Assembly: GCF_026240945.1 (NCBI RefSeq)
Contig: NZ_JAPFPY010000011.1
Coordinates: forward strand, 124,001 to 188,000
DNA: 64,000 bases
DNA from: Mycolicibacterium sp. J2
Lineage (GTDB): Bacteria; Actinomycetota; Actinomycetes; Mycobacteriales; Mycobacteriaceae
Direction of reading: 5' to 3'
Under the pieces are notes generated by a model. It was not told the DNA's origin and did not search any database. It saw only the letters and a list, made by a program, of their open reading frames with translations. The position numbers and the translations under genes were made by a program. Below, in pieces: positions 54,045 through 62,437 of this stretch. Numbering within the stretch: position 1 is the stretch's first letter; the number at the start of each line of letters is the position of its first letter.

Positions 54045-54989
54045 TCAGCCTTGCGGCATCATCTCCGGCGGTGCGTTGGTCACCGGTACCGGCACACCGA
54101 CACCCGGGCGGGCCGGCGGAGCGTTCGGATCAGCCGGCGGCGGCGGGGCGTTGGGGTCCGGCTCCGGCGGCGGAGGCGGGCTCCACGGGCGGATCGACTG
54201 TGCCAGGGTGACGGCGGCCGCCTTGTCCACCGGGTGATTGGCGGTGCCCAGCCACACCACGAACCACCGCGACGGTGCGCGCTGGCCACGCGGCACACCG
54301 GCCGGCGTCGGCGCGCCGATCACCCCGGCCCAGATCTGGCCGGTGGGCTTGGTGGTGTCGGTGAACTTCACCTCGTAGTACGACGCGGAACCGGTCATGT
54401 CGCCGGCGGCCAGCGGCGTGGTCTCCTGGCCGACGCGGGTGCCCGGGAACGGCATGAAGAACTCACCCATATCCGAGGCAAGCCGAGCGGCCGCCTTGGT
54501 GTTGTCGGCCTCGGCCCCGGCAAACAACTTCAGATCCAGCCGCCCGAGCAGCACGCTGGTGTCATTGGGCGGCGGCGCGGGGGTGCCCGGTGCAGGAGCC
54601 GGCTCGGCGGGGGCGCCGGGCTGAATCTTGGTGAGCAGCGCCTGACCGTAGGACAACTGGGTGGCGTCGGCGACCTTCCAGCCGGCGGGCACCACGTAGC
54701 TGAACCCACCGGCGGCGTTGTCCACCCGGCCGGGCTCGGGTGCCGGCGGTGGCGGGGGCGCGTTCGGATCGGCGGGCGGCGCGTTCGGATCGGCGGGCGG
54801 CGCGTTGGGATCGGCGGGAGCCGGTGGAGCGGGTGCCGGAGCCGGCGGTGCCGGTGCCGGAGCCGGGGGCGCCGGAACCGGGTCGGCGTGGGAAACCGCG
54901 ATCGGCAGAGTCAGGGCGGCCGCAGCCGCAATGGCCATTGCGGCGGAGAGGCGCTTGCGGTGCGGCGGGCGCACGTCCGGCTGATCCAT
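54045..54989 (-). CDS. apa: Alanine/proline-rich secreted glycoprotein Apa (MPT32)
   Basis: A 314-residue secreted antigen that binds fibronectin and is O-mannosylated in M. tuberculosis. The signal peptide ends near [10 protein letters not shown]. It has Pro/Ala repeats (DPNAPPA three times), a central globular domain ([64 protein letters not shown]), then a second Pro-rich tail. On its strand TTGCGT and TATTTT are 16 bases apart and end 7 bases before the ATG, so the message may be leaderless. It follows modC, as in M. tuberculosis. Confidence 0.95.
   Translation of the reverse strand: MDQPDVRPPHRKRLSAAMAIAAAAALTLPIAVSHADPVPAPPAPAPAPPAPAPAPPAPADPNAPPADPNAPPADPNAPPPPPAPEPGRVDNAAGGFSYVVPAGWKVADATQLSYGQALLTKIQPGAPAEPAPAPGTPAPPPNDTSVLLGRLDLKLFAGAEADNTKAAARLASDMGEFFMPFPGTRVGQETTPLAAGDMTGSASYYEVKFTDTTKPTGQIWAGVIGAPTPAGVPRGQRAPSRWFVVWLGTANHPVDKAAAVTLAQSIRPWSPPPPPEPDPNAPPPPADPNAPPARPGVGVPVPVTNAPPEMMPQG
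54760..54822. repeat. Three 21-bp coding repeats in apa
   Basis: Three tandem 21-base units at 54760-54780, 54781-54801 and 54802-54822 encode DPNAPPA. The first two are identical and the third differs at a few bases. Such units are likely to vary in number between strains. Confidence 0.85.
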
Positions 54990-55133
54990 GACGATGAAAA
55001 TACCGTGTTACAGCCGTGACGCAAGTGTGAGTTGCTCATAAAGTGCCCAGCTGGGAAGTAGCTGGAGAGGACGAATTAGGTGGAGAGGCCTACTACAGCG
55101 AATTGCTGACCGCGCCCACCCACGACGGGGTCA

Positions 55134-55187
55134 CCCCGCGCTGCGGGGCGGCTGTCATCCGGTGTTTCGCCCGCCCGGCGCCGGGCG
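55134..55187. terminator. Hairpins after modC
   Basis: CGCCCGGCGCCGGGCG (55172-55187) is a perfect 16-base palindrome that touches the modC stop, able to form a 6-base stem with GCGC loop. A second hairpin, CCCCGC-gct-GCGGGG, lies at 55134-55148. Together they may end the modBC transcript before apa. Confidence 0.5.
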
Positions 55188-56270
55188 TTACGGCGCCGGT
55201 GAGATCGTCAGCTCCTGCGCTTTCACGGTGAAGACAACCCGTTCCCCCGGCGCCAGCCGCAGATCGGCGGCCGCCGCCGCGGTGATATCGGCGGCCAGGC
55301 CCGGCGCACCGTCGGGTTGCGGTTCGGCCCGCACCCGGATGGCCGGCCCGCGGCTGTCCACCTCGGCGACCGTCACCTCCACCGCATTACGCGGACTGCC
55401 GTGCGGCGCCTGCCGGTACACCGCCACCGCTGCCGGCGCGAACACCGCCACCGCCCGATCACCGACCGCGACGCCCGACACCGGACCGGCGTGCCACCGG
55501 ACACCCCAGTCGGTGTGTAGCGCACCGTCGTCGCCCAGCCGGCCGCTGACCAGATTCACCCCGGCGAACCGGGCCCCGAACCGACTACGCGGCGCGGCCA
55601 GGATCTCTACTGCCGGGCCGCTCTCCACCACGCGCCCGGACTCGAGCACCGCCACCCGGTCGGCGAGGGTCACCACATCCAGCACGTCATGGGTGACCAG
55701 GATCGCCGCCCGGCCGTCGCGGGTCAGCACCCTGCTCAGCAGCGCACGCATCGCGGTCGCCATCGACACGTCCAGCCCCGTCATCGGCTCGTCGAGCAAC
55801 AGCACGTCCGGATCGGCCGCCAGCGCGCGGGCCAGCGCCACCCGCTGTGCCTGACCGCCGGACAGCGCAGCCGGCATCCGGCCGCCCAGTTCCGTCGCGC
55901 CCACCTCGGCCAGCCAGCGCCGTGCCATGTCGCGAGAGTCCTTGCGACTCAATCGCTTTCCGCTACGCGGGCCGAACGCCACGTTGTCCAGCACGCTCAG
56001 GTGCGGGAACAGCAACGGGTCTTGCATCAGCAGTCCGACCCTGCGCTCGTGCGTGAGCATGTGGACTCCCGCGGCGCAGTCGGTCACTGTGCGGTCCCCA
56101 ACCCGCACTTCGCCGCGGTCGGGTCGAACGGTGCCGGCCAGCACATGCAACAGGGTCGACTTCCCCGCCCCATTGGGCCCCAGCAGGGCAAGCACTTCAC
56201 CGGCGGCCACCTCCAGCTCGACCTGCACGCCCCGGTCGGCCACCTCGACGCCGATCCGCAGCCCGGTCAC
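55188..56270 (-). CDS. modC: Molybdate ABC transporter ATP-binding protein ModC
   Basis: A 360-residue ABC ATPase that powers molybdate import: Walker [10 protein letters not shown], signature [28 protein letters not shown] with Walker B, and the His switch ILVTHD. The C-terminal 90 residues form a MOP/TOBE-like oxyanion-binding domain ([24 protein letters not shown]), which separates ModC from other ATPases. GTG 56270 overlaps the modB stop by 4 bases. The pair matches Rv1859-Rv1858, but no modA gene is adjacent here. Confidence 0.92.
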   Translation of the reverse strand: MTGLRIGVEVADRGVQVELEVAAGEVLALLGPNGAGKSTLLHVLAGTVRPDRGEVRVGDRTVTDCAAGVHMLTHERRVGLLMQDPLLFPHLSVLDNVAFGPRSGKRLSRKDSRDMARRWLAEVGATELGGRMPAALSGGQAQRVALARALAADPDVLLLDEPMTGLDVSMATAMRALLSRVLTRDGRAAILVTHDVLDVVTLADRVAVLESGRVVESGPAVEILAAPRSRFGARFAGVNLVSGRLGDDGALHTDWGVRWHAGPVSGVAVGDRAVAVFAPAAVAVYRQAPHGSPRNAVEVTVAEVDSRGPAIRVRAEPQPDGAPGLAADITAAAAADLRLAPGERVVFTVKAQELTISPAP

Positions 56271-57055
56271 GCCGCCTGCCAGGACGCGGTCCGCAACCGT
56301 CGTGCACCGAGCCCGAGCACCACCACCGCGGCGACGATCACCAACAGGATCGACAGGGCGACCGCGGCGTCGGCATCGGTTTCCCGCTGCAGATAGATCT
56401 CCAGGGGCAGCGTGCGGGTCACCCCCTCCCGAGATCCGGCGAACGTCAAGGTCGCGCCGAATTCACCCAGCGACCGGGCGAAGGCCAACACCGCACCCGA
56501 GACCAGGCCGGGCGCCAACAGCGGCAGTGTCACCCGGCGCCACACCGTTGTCGGCCGGGCCCCGAGCGTGGCCGCCACCATCTCGTGGTCGGCGCCCGCG
56601 GTGCGAGCCGCCCCCTCCAGGGCGATCACCAGGAACGGCAACGAGACGAACGTCTGCGCCAGCACCACGGCCGCGGTGGTGAACGCGATCTGGATGCCGG
56701 CACCCTCCAGATAGCGGCCGATCAGCCCGAGCCTGCCGAATGCGTACAGCAGCGCAAGCCCGCCCACCACCGGCGGCAGCACCAGCGGCAGCAGAATCAC
56801 CGGGCGCAGCGCCATGATGACGCGTGAGCGGCTGCGAGCCAGCACCAGTGCCATAGGCACCCCCAGGACGATGCACAACGACGTGCTCGCGGCCGAGGTG
56901 CGCAGGCTCAGCCCCAGCGCGGTGACCGAGGCGGGGCTGGTGATCAACGACCCGAACCGCGGCCAGTCGACCTTGACCGCCATGGCCAGCAGCGGCAACA
57001 GCACGAACAGGGTTCCCAGTGCCGCGGGCAGATAGATCCAGCGGGGCAGCCGCAT
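56267..57055 (-). CDS. modB: Molybdate ABC transporter permease ModB
   Basis: A 262-residue permease with six helices and the EAA loop for ATPase contact ([35 protein letters not shown]). [27 protein letters not shown] is the ModB hallmark. It is translationally coupled to modC. In M. tuberculosis modA (Rv1857) lies directly upstream; here the 193 bases upstream hold no gene and the next gene runs the other way, so the binding protein must be elsewhere or absent. Confidence 0.92.
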   Translation of the reverse strand: MRLPRWIYLPAALGTLFVLLPLLAMAVKVDWPRFGSLITSPASVTALGLSLRTSAASTSLCIVLGVPMALVLARSRSRVIMALRPVILLPLVLPPVVGGLALLYAFGRLGLIGRYLEGAGIQIAFTTAAVVLAQTFVSLPFLVIALEGAARTAGADHEMVAATLGARPTTVWRRVTLPLLAPGLVSGAVLAFARSLGEFGATLTFAGSREGVTRTLPLEIYLQRETDADAAVALSILLVIVAAVVVLGLGARRLRTASWQAA

Positions 57056-57179
57056 GGCAGCACCCTAGAACACCCATGATCACCCCGGATCACGACGGGA
57101 TCGGCACCGGATCCTCGAAGGGCCGCGGTCACCGCGGCGCGCCGAATTTCACCGCCTAGCTACCGTCCAGTAACATGAT

Positions 57180-57215
57180 CGCGATCGGCTGTATCGCGAT
57201 CGACTGTCGCGATCG
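57180..57215. repeat. Triple CGCGATCG repeat upstream of the SDR gene
   Basis: CGCGATCG occurs at 57180-57187, 57195-57202 and 57208-57215, each followed by RCTGT or a close variant. The last copy is 33 bases before the SDR start. It could be an operator array for a small regulator or a slipped repeat. Confidence 0.7.
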
Positions 57216-57248
57216 GCTCTGTTCAGCGCCGAACAAGGAGGTAATCAC

Positions 57249-57920
57249 ATGGAGGTGCTGCTCACCGGCGGCGATACCGAGTTGGGCCGTGTGGTTGCCA
57301 CCGGTTTCCGCGACGCGGGCCACACCGTGGTGCTCGCCGGGGCGCGTCGCGACGACCTCGAAGTGATTGCCAAAGAAGTCGACGTCGATTACGTCGTCGT
57401 CGACAACACCGATGCCGCCAGCCTCGAAGCCGCCCGCACCTCCCTGCCGACCCACCTCGACGCCATCGTCAACGTGCCCGCCCCGCGGGTGCCGGCCCGG
57501 GATCCGCGCACCTTCACCCTGGCCGATCACGCCGACGCCTGGCGCCAGGCGCTGGACACGACGCTGATGTCCGCGGTGCTGACCGTGCAGATCCTCGGCG
57601 ACCAGCTGAGCTCTGGCGGCGCCATCATCAACGTGGTGCCCGGCCACCCCGCCGAGGGCAGTGTGGACGCCGCGATCAAGGCCGCCCTGTCCAACTGGAC
57701 CGCAGGCCAGGCCACCCACTTCGGCATCCGGGGCATCACCGTCAACACGGTGGCCACCGGCAAGGGTGCCGAAGTCGGGTATGCCGGTGCGGCGAGCCCC
57801 GCATCCTCGGTGGCCGACGAAATCACCCGGCTGGCGCTGTTCCTCACCACCCAATCCGCGCGGCACATCACCGGACAGACCCTGCACGTGAGTCAGGGCG
57901 CACTGGCCAACTTCGGCTGA
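57249..57920 (+). CDS. SDR-fold protein without the catalytic tyrosine
   Basis: A 223-residue Rossmann protein in the position of Rv1856c. The cofactor loop LLTGGDTELGRVVATGF is near normal, but the active site departs from the SDR pattern. The Tyr of YxxxK is D140 (DAAIK), although K144 is kept. It may bind NAD(P) without SDR chemistry, or use another base. AAGGAGG lies 8 bases upstream of ATG 57249. The LLM oxidoreductase gene follows at 68 bases. Confidence 0.82.
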   Translation: MEVLLTGGDTELGRVVATGFRDAGHTVVLAGARRDDLEVIAKEVDVDYVVVDNTDAASLEAARTSLPTHLDAIVNVPAPRVPARDPRTFTLADHADAWRQALDTTLMSAVLTVQILGDQLSSGGAIINVVPGHPAEGSVDAAIKAALSNWTAGQATHFGIRGITVNTVATGKGAEVGYAGAASPASSVADEITRLALFLTTQSARHITGQTLHVSQGALANFG

Positions 57921-57988
57921 AATATTCCGGCGTTCGCCCGCAGCTAAACGGGGCGAATTCTCCGCTTCGCTGTGGTTACCTAAGGCCC

Positions 57989-58915
57989 ATGGCGATTCGA
58001 CTCGGACTCCAGATCCCCAACTTCTCCTACGGCACAAGCGTTTCCGAACTCTTCCCGACAGTGGTCGCGCAGGCGCGCGAGGCCGAACAGGCCGGCTTCG
58101 ACTCCGTCTTCGTGATGGACCACCTCTACCAACTGCCCGGCATCGGCGCCCCCGAAGAACCGATGCTCGAGGCGTACACCGCGCTGGGCGCACTGGCCGC
58201 CGCTACCGAGAAGGTGCAACTGGGCACCCTGGTCACCGGCAACACCTACCGCAACCCCACCCTGCTGGCCAAGGCGATCACCACCCTGGACGTGATCAGT
58301 CAGGGCCGCGCCATCCTGGGCATCGGCACCGGCTGGTTCGAACTGGAGCACGACAGCTTGGGCTTCGAGTTCGGGACGTTCACCGAACGTTTCAAGAAGC
58401 TCGACGAGGCGCTCGAGATCATCGTGCCGATGCTCAAGGGTGATCGGGTCAGCTTCGACGGCCAGTACTACCGCACCAAGGAAGCGTTCGCCAATCCCCG
58501 TTTCCGCGAACACATTCCGCTGATGATCGGCGGCAGCGGCGAGAAGAAGACCATCCCGCTGGCGGCCCGGCACTTCGACCACCTCAACATCATCGCCGGC
58601 TTCGACGAGCTGCCCCGCAAGGTCGCCGTCGTCAAGGAGAACTGCGAGAAGATCGACCGTGACCCGGCCACCCTGGAGACCAGCGTGCTGGCCATCGCGC
58701 TGATCGGTGAGCAGTACACCGCCGAGGTCATCCCCGACGAGTTCAAACAGCAGGCCGTGTACGGCTCGCCCGAACAGATCGCCGCGCAGTTGAAGGAGAA
58801 GGTCTACGACGCCGGCGTCGACGGCGTGATCCTCAGCGCCTTCACCGTTGGCGGCTACACCCCCGGCGGCGTGGCCGCGGTGGGCGAAGCCCTCCGACCG
58901 CTGATCGCCGGGTAG
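57989..58915 (+). CDS. F420-dependent LLM-class oxidoreductase
   Basis: A 308-residue luciferase-like TIM-barrel enzyme that probably uses coenzyme F420, as is usual for mycobacterial members. It has GLQIPNFSYGTSVSEL at the start, FDSVFVMDHLYQL, LGTLVTGNTYRNPTLLAKAITTLDVISQGRAILGIGTGWFELEHDSLGFEF and the C-terminal VILSAFTVGGYTPG. It corresponds to Rv1855c beside ndh. Substrate unknown. An inverted repeat follows its stop. Confidence 0.87.
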   Translation: MAIRLGLQIPNFSYGTSVSELFPTVVAQAREAEQAGFDSVFVMDHLYQLPGIGAPEEPMLEAYTALGALAAATEKVQLGTLVTGNTYRNPTLLAKAITTLDVISQGRAILGIGTGWFELEHDSLGFEFGTFTERFKKLDEALEIIVPMLKGDRVSFDGQYYRTKEAFANPRFREHIPLMIGGSGEKKTIPLAARHFDHLNIIAGFDELPRKVAVVKENCEKIDRDPATLETSVLAIALIGEQYTAEVIPDEFKQQAVYGSPEQIAAQLKEKVYDAGVDGVILSAFTVGGYTPGGVAAVGEALRPLIAG

Positions 58916-58940
58916 ATCAGGTAAACAATAGGTGCGGTGC

Positions 58941-58967
58941 GCCATCTCACCGCACTGGTGAGATGGC
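58941..58967. promoter_or_regulatory. 11-bp perfect inverted repeat upstream of ndh
   Basis: GCCATCTCACC (58941-58951) and GGTGAGATGGC (58957-58967) pair perfectly with a 5-base loop, 26 bases after the LLM stop and 52 bases before ndh. It could be a terminator for the upstream gene or an operator for ndh; a TTGACA box at 58991-58996 lies after it. Confidence 0.55.
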
Positions 58968-59019
58968 CACCGACTACCCTGGAGGTTGTATTGACAAAGT
59001 ACGTCCGCTAGGAGCAGCA

Positions 59020-60414
59020 ATGAGCCACCCCGGAGCTACGGCAACGGATCGGCATAAGGTCGTCATCATCGGTTCGGGATTCGGCGGACTGAACGCCGCC
59101 CAGGCCCTCAAGCACGCCGATGTCGACATCAAGCTGATCGCACGTACGACGCATCACCTTTTCCAGCCGCTGCTCTACCAAGTGGCCACCGGCATCATCT
59201 CCGAGGGCGAGATCGCCCCGCCCACCCGGCTGATCCTGCGTAAGCAGCACAACGCCCAGGTACTGCTCGGCGATGTCACCCACATCGATCTGGAAGCCAA
59301 GGCCGTCGACTCGGTATTGCTCGGCCACACCTACCGCACGCCGTACGACACGCTGATCCTGGCTGCCGGCGCCGGGCAGTCCTATTTCGGCAACGACCAC
59401 TTCGCCGAGTGGGCGCCGGGCATGAAGACCATCGACGACGCGCTTGAGCTGCGCGCCCGCATCCTGGGCGCCTTCGAGCAGGCCGAGCGGTCCAGCGATC
59501 CCGAACGCCGCAAGAAGCTGCTCACCTTCGTCGTCGTCGGCGCCGGGCCGACCGGTGTCGAGATGGCCGGTCAGATCCAGGAGCTGTCCGACCAGACCCT
59601 CAAGGGCAGCTTCCGGCATATCGACCCGACCGAGGCGCACGTCATCCTGCTCGACGCCGCACCGGCGGTGCTGCCGCCGATGGGTGAGAAGCTCGGCCTC
59701 AAGGCCAAGGAGCGGCTGGAGAAGATGGGCGTGGAGATCCAGCTCAACGCCATGGTCACCGACGTCGACCGCAACGGCATCACGGTGAAGGACAAGGACG
59801 GCACCATCCGCCGCATCGAGTCGGCATGCAAGGTGTGGTCGGCCGGGGTGCAGGCCAGCCCGCTCGGCAAGGACCTCGCCGCGCAGTCGGAGACCGAGAT
59901 CGACCGCGCCGGCCGCGTGATCGTGAACCCCGACCTGTCGATCCCCGGACACCCCAATGTTTTCGTGATCGGCGACATGGCCTTTGTTCCCGGTGTACCG
60001 GGCATGGCACAGGGCGCGATCCAGGGCGCCAAGTACGTCGCCGCGATCATCAAGAACGAGGACAAGGCCCGTCAGCACGGCACCAAGCCGAAGCCGCGTG
60101 AGCCGTTCAAGTACTTCGACAAGGGCTCGATGGCCACCGTCTCCAAGTGGAACGCCGTGGCCCAGATCCCCCTTGGTGAGAAGACCAAATTCGAGTTCGG
60201 CGGCTTCTTCGCGTGGCTGGCCTGGCTCGGACTGCATCTGATCTACCTGGTCGGGTTCAAGACCAAGGTGGCCACGCTGCTGTCGTGGGCGGTGACGTTC
60301 CTGAGCAGGCAGCGCGGTCAGCTGACCATCACCGAACAGCAGGCCTACGCCAGGACCAGGATCGAAGAACTCCAGGAAATCGCGGCGGCGGTGCAGGAGG
60401 AGCGGGCGAGTTAG
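59020..60414 (+). CDS. ndh: Type II NADH dehydrogenase Ndh
   Basis: A 464-residue membrane-bound flavoprotein that passes electrons from NADH to menaquinone without pumping protons. FAD motif IIGSGFGGLNAAQAL, NADH motif VVVGAGPTGVEMAGQI, and ESACKVWSAGVQASPLG plus NVFVIGDMA close the FAD site. The C-terminal WLAWLGLHLIYLVGFKTKVATLLSWAVTFL anchors it in the membrane. ATG 59020 follows GGAG by 5 bases. It is the ortholog of Rv1854c, the main entry point of the mycobacterial respiratory chain. Confidence 0.95.
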   Translation: MSHPGATATDRHKVVIIGSGFGGLNAAQALKHADVDIKLIARTTHHLFQPLLYQVATGIISEGEIAPPTRLILRKQHNAQVLLGDVTHIDLEAKAVDSVLLGHTYRTPYDTLILAAGAGQSYFGNDHFAEWAPGMKTIDDALELRARILGAFEQAERSSDPERRKKLLTFVVVGAGPTGVEMAGQIQELSDQTLKGSFRHIDPTEAHVILLDAAPAVLPPMGEKLGLKAKERLEKMGVEIQLNAMVTDVDRNGITVKDKDGTIRRIESACKVWSAGVQASPLGKDLAAQSETEIDRAGRVIVNPDLSIPGHPNVFVIGDMAFVPGVPGMAQGAIQGAKYVAAIIKNEDKARQHGTKPKPREPFKYFDKGSMATVSKWNAVAQIPLGEKTKFEFGGFFAWLAWLGLHLIYLVGFKTKVATLLSWAVTFLSRQRGQLTITEQQAYARTRIEELQEIAAAVQEERAS

Positions 60415-60422
60415 CCGACTCC

Positions 60423-61049
60423 TCAGAGTAGCTCGCCCTGCCAGGTCGCCAGGCAGCCACCCGCGGCGAGTTCGAGAACCGTGCCCGGACTCTCGAAACT
60501 CGTTTGCGGGTACCGCAATTCGCTGATACAGGCGCGGGGGCTGCCGAGTTCGTCGTCGGCCACCGTGCCGCCGCCGAGTTCGACGCGGTGCCGCAGCAAC
60601 GGCGTGCCGTCGACATCGGCATATAAGGCCCCCGACCAATAGCCCTGCGTTTCGCCCGTCCGGCCGATCTGGACGCTTTCGCGCACCCTGGCCCGGCCGT
60701 CGCGGCCCAGCCGCAGCCGGGTGTCGGCCAGGTGGTGGGAGCCGCCGGCCACCACGGTCGGTTCGACGTCGAGGTCCAGTTCGCCGTCGACCTCCAGATC
60801 CCAGGAACTGTGCGATTGCGACGTGGCCGCACCGGGCAGCACCACGGTGGCCGCTGCCGAACGCACCCGCAGCCGGGCCCCGGCCTCGACCACGATCCGG
60901 ATGGCAATGGCATCCCCGCCGAGGGGGGTAGCCGCCGCCGAGATCAGGTGCACGGTGTCTGGTCGGGTGCGTCGGGCCGCCAGCCCCCCGCTGCATTCGA
61001 TGCGCGGACCGCGGCCGGGCGAAGCCACCAACAGGACGTCGGAGCGCAC
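60423..61049 (-). CDS. ureD: Urease accessory protein UreD (UreH)
   Basis: A 208-residue accessory protein that, with UreF and UreG, helps deliver nickel to apo-urease. RSDVLLVASPGRGPRIECSGGLAARRT at the start and ATVVLPGAATSQSHSSWDLEVDGELDLDVEP match mycobacterial UreD, which is shorter than enterobacterial UreD (about 270). GTG 61049 begins 4 bases after the ureG stop. It is the last gene of the urease operon and converges on ndh. Confidence 0.87.
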   Translation of the reverse strand: MRSDVLLVASPGRGPRIECSGGLAARRTRPDTVHLISAAATPLGGDAIAIRIVVEAGARLRVRSAAATVVLPGAATSQSHSSWDLEVDGELDLDVEPTVVAGGSHHLADTRLRLGRDGRARVRESVQIGRTGETQGYWSGALYADVDGTPLLRHRVELGGGTVADDELGSPRACISELRYPQTSFESPGTVLELAAGGCLATWQGELL

Positions 61050-61053
61050 GATG

Positions 61054-61746
61054 TCAGCCCGAGACCGGCACCCGTAGCTGCTCGTGCACCCACTGCAGCA
61101 CCGGTCCCGCCGCCGGATCCTCGGTCAGCGAGATGAGCACGAACGGCCGGCCGTCGCGCACCGCGGTCGAGTCGCGGCGCATCACGTCCAGGTCGGCGCC
61201 GACCATCGGGGCCAGATCGGTCTTGTTGATCACCAACAGATCCGAGAACGTCACCCCCGGCCCGCCCTTGCGCGGCACCTTGTCACCACCGGCCACGTCG
61301 ATGACGAAGATCTGCACGTCGATCAGACCGGATGAGAATGTGGCGGTCAGGTTGTCACCGCCGGATTCGACGAGGATCAGATCGAGACCCGGGTTGGCCT
61401 CGATGAGATCGTCGATGGCGTCGAGGTTGGCGGTGATGTCGTCGCGGATGGCGGTGTGCGGACAGCCGCCGGTCTGCACCGCGGCGATCCGCTCGTCGGG
61501 CAGCACGGCGTGCCGGCGCAGGAAGTCGGCGTCCTCGGTGGTGTAGATGTCGTTGGTCAGCACCGCCAGCGACAGTTCGTCACGCAGCTGCCGGCACAGC
61601 GCGGCGGTCAGTGCGGTCTTGCCCGAGCCGACCGGCCCGCCGATGCCGATGCGCAGTGGCTCCCCCGGCCGCCGGACCCGCTTGGGCCGGTCGGTGTGGG
61701 TGTGCGGCTGACCGGCCGGATCAGATTCGATGAAATGTGGTGGCAT
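61054..61746 (-). CDS. ureG: Urease accessory GTPase UreG
   Basis: A 230-residue SIMIBI-class GTPase that powers nickel insertion into urease. P-loop [21 protein letters not shown], the nickel-ligand-like CPH motif in [29 protein letters not shown], and the NKTD base-recognition motif (VINKTDLA). The His-containing N-terminus ([19 protein letters not shown]) is typical. AAGGA precedes ATG 61746. It sits between ureF and ureD. Confidence 0.95.
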   Translation of the reverse strand: MPPHFIESDPAGQPHTHTDRPKRVRRPGEPLRIGIGGPVGSGKTALTAALCRQLRDELSLAVLTNDIYTTEDADFLRRHAVLPDERIAAVQTGGCPHTAIRDDITANLDAIDDLIEANPGLDLILVESGGDNLTATFSSGLIDVQIFVIDVAGGDKVPRKGGPGVTFSDLLVINKTDLAPMVGADLDVMRRDSTAVRDGRPFVLISLTEDPAAGPVLQWVHEQLRVPVSG

Positions 61747-61771
61747 GGTGGTCCTTATCAACTCTGGTACT

Positions 61772-62437
61772 TCAGGAGACGAACAGCGGCCGCTCACGCG
61801 TGACGTGCTGCTGGGCCAGCACGTCGAGGAGCGGGTCGGACAGGTCGGCGAGTTCCTTGACCGCCGCCGCGGCGGTCTGCTCGCACAGCGCGGACAGCTC
61901 GAAGGTCAGGGCGGCGACGTCGGCGGGGTCCAGCGCCAGCAGCCGCTGCGCGGCCGTGGCCGAACCGGTCATCGTGGTGTACACCATCGACAGCGCGGTG
62001 TGCTCCGGTGCCACCTTGCTGGCGATCCCCACCGCGCCGGCCGCCACCGCCAGATGCGGTTTGAGACCCAGCGGAGCCCAATCATGTTCTGGCCAGACCC
62101 GTTTGGCCAGCCGGAGCAGCCCGCGGCCCTGGGCCCGCGAGGCCGCCCTGGCGGCCGGCGCCGGGGTGCGGGCGTCGGTCTCGGCGTCGGCAGCGCGCAC
62201 CGTCAGCGTGCCGGTGTGCACCGCGGCCGCCAGAGACGCGGTGACCAGGCCCTGGGTGCGGACCCGGCGGCGCAGATATGCCCGCAGGGTGGCAAGGTCG
62301 GTCACCAGCCCGGCGGTGATCGCCTCCTCCATGCCACCGGAATGCACGTGCCCGCCCGTCGGCAGCCGCGAATCCGCCAGGGCCAACAGCGTGGTGAGCC
62401 CGGGCGAGCGGAGCGACGGGAATTCGAGACGGCTCAT
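61772..62437 (-). CDS. ureF: Urease accessory protein UreF
   Basis: A 221-residue helical protein that gates UreG on the urease activation complex. [35 protein letters not shown] is the UreF signature; it normally reads DSxxPxGxFxxSxGLE. The start ATG (62437-62435) shares a base with the ureC stop (TGATG), giving tight coupling. The downstream ureG start is 25 bases away. Confidence 0.93.
   Translation of the reverse strand: MSRLEFPSLRSPGLTTLLALADSRLPTGGHVHSGGMEEAITAGLVTDLATLRAYLRRRVRTQGLVTASLAAAVHTGTLTVRAADAETDARTPAPAARAASRAQGRGLLRLAKRVWPEHDWAPLGLKPHLAVAAGAVGIASKVAPEHTALSMVYTTMTGSATAAQRLLALDPADVAALTFELSALCEQTAAAAVKELADLSDPLLDVLAQQHVTRERPLFVS

Noticed and set aside
55043-55231. Short open frame between apa and modC
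   Set aside because: It overlaps the modC 3' end and hairpins, has no ribosome binding site and no recognisable protein features.
57970-57988. Possible iron box before the LLM oxidoreductase gene
   Set aside because: Only one half-site (TTACCTAA) fits; about 12 of 19 positions match the degenerate pattern and the core does not.
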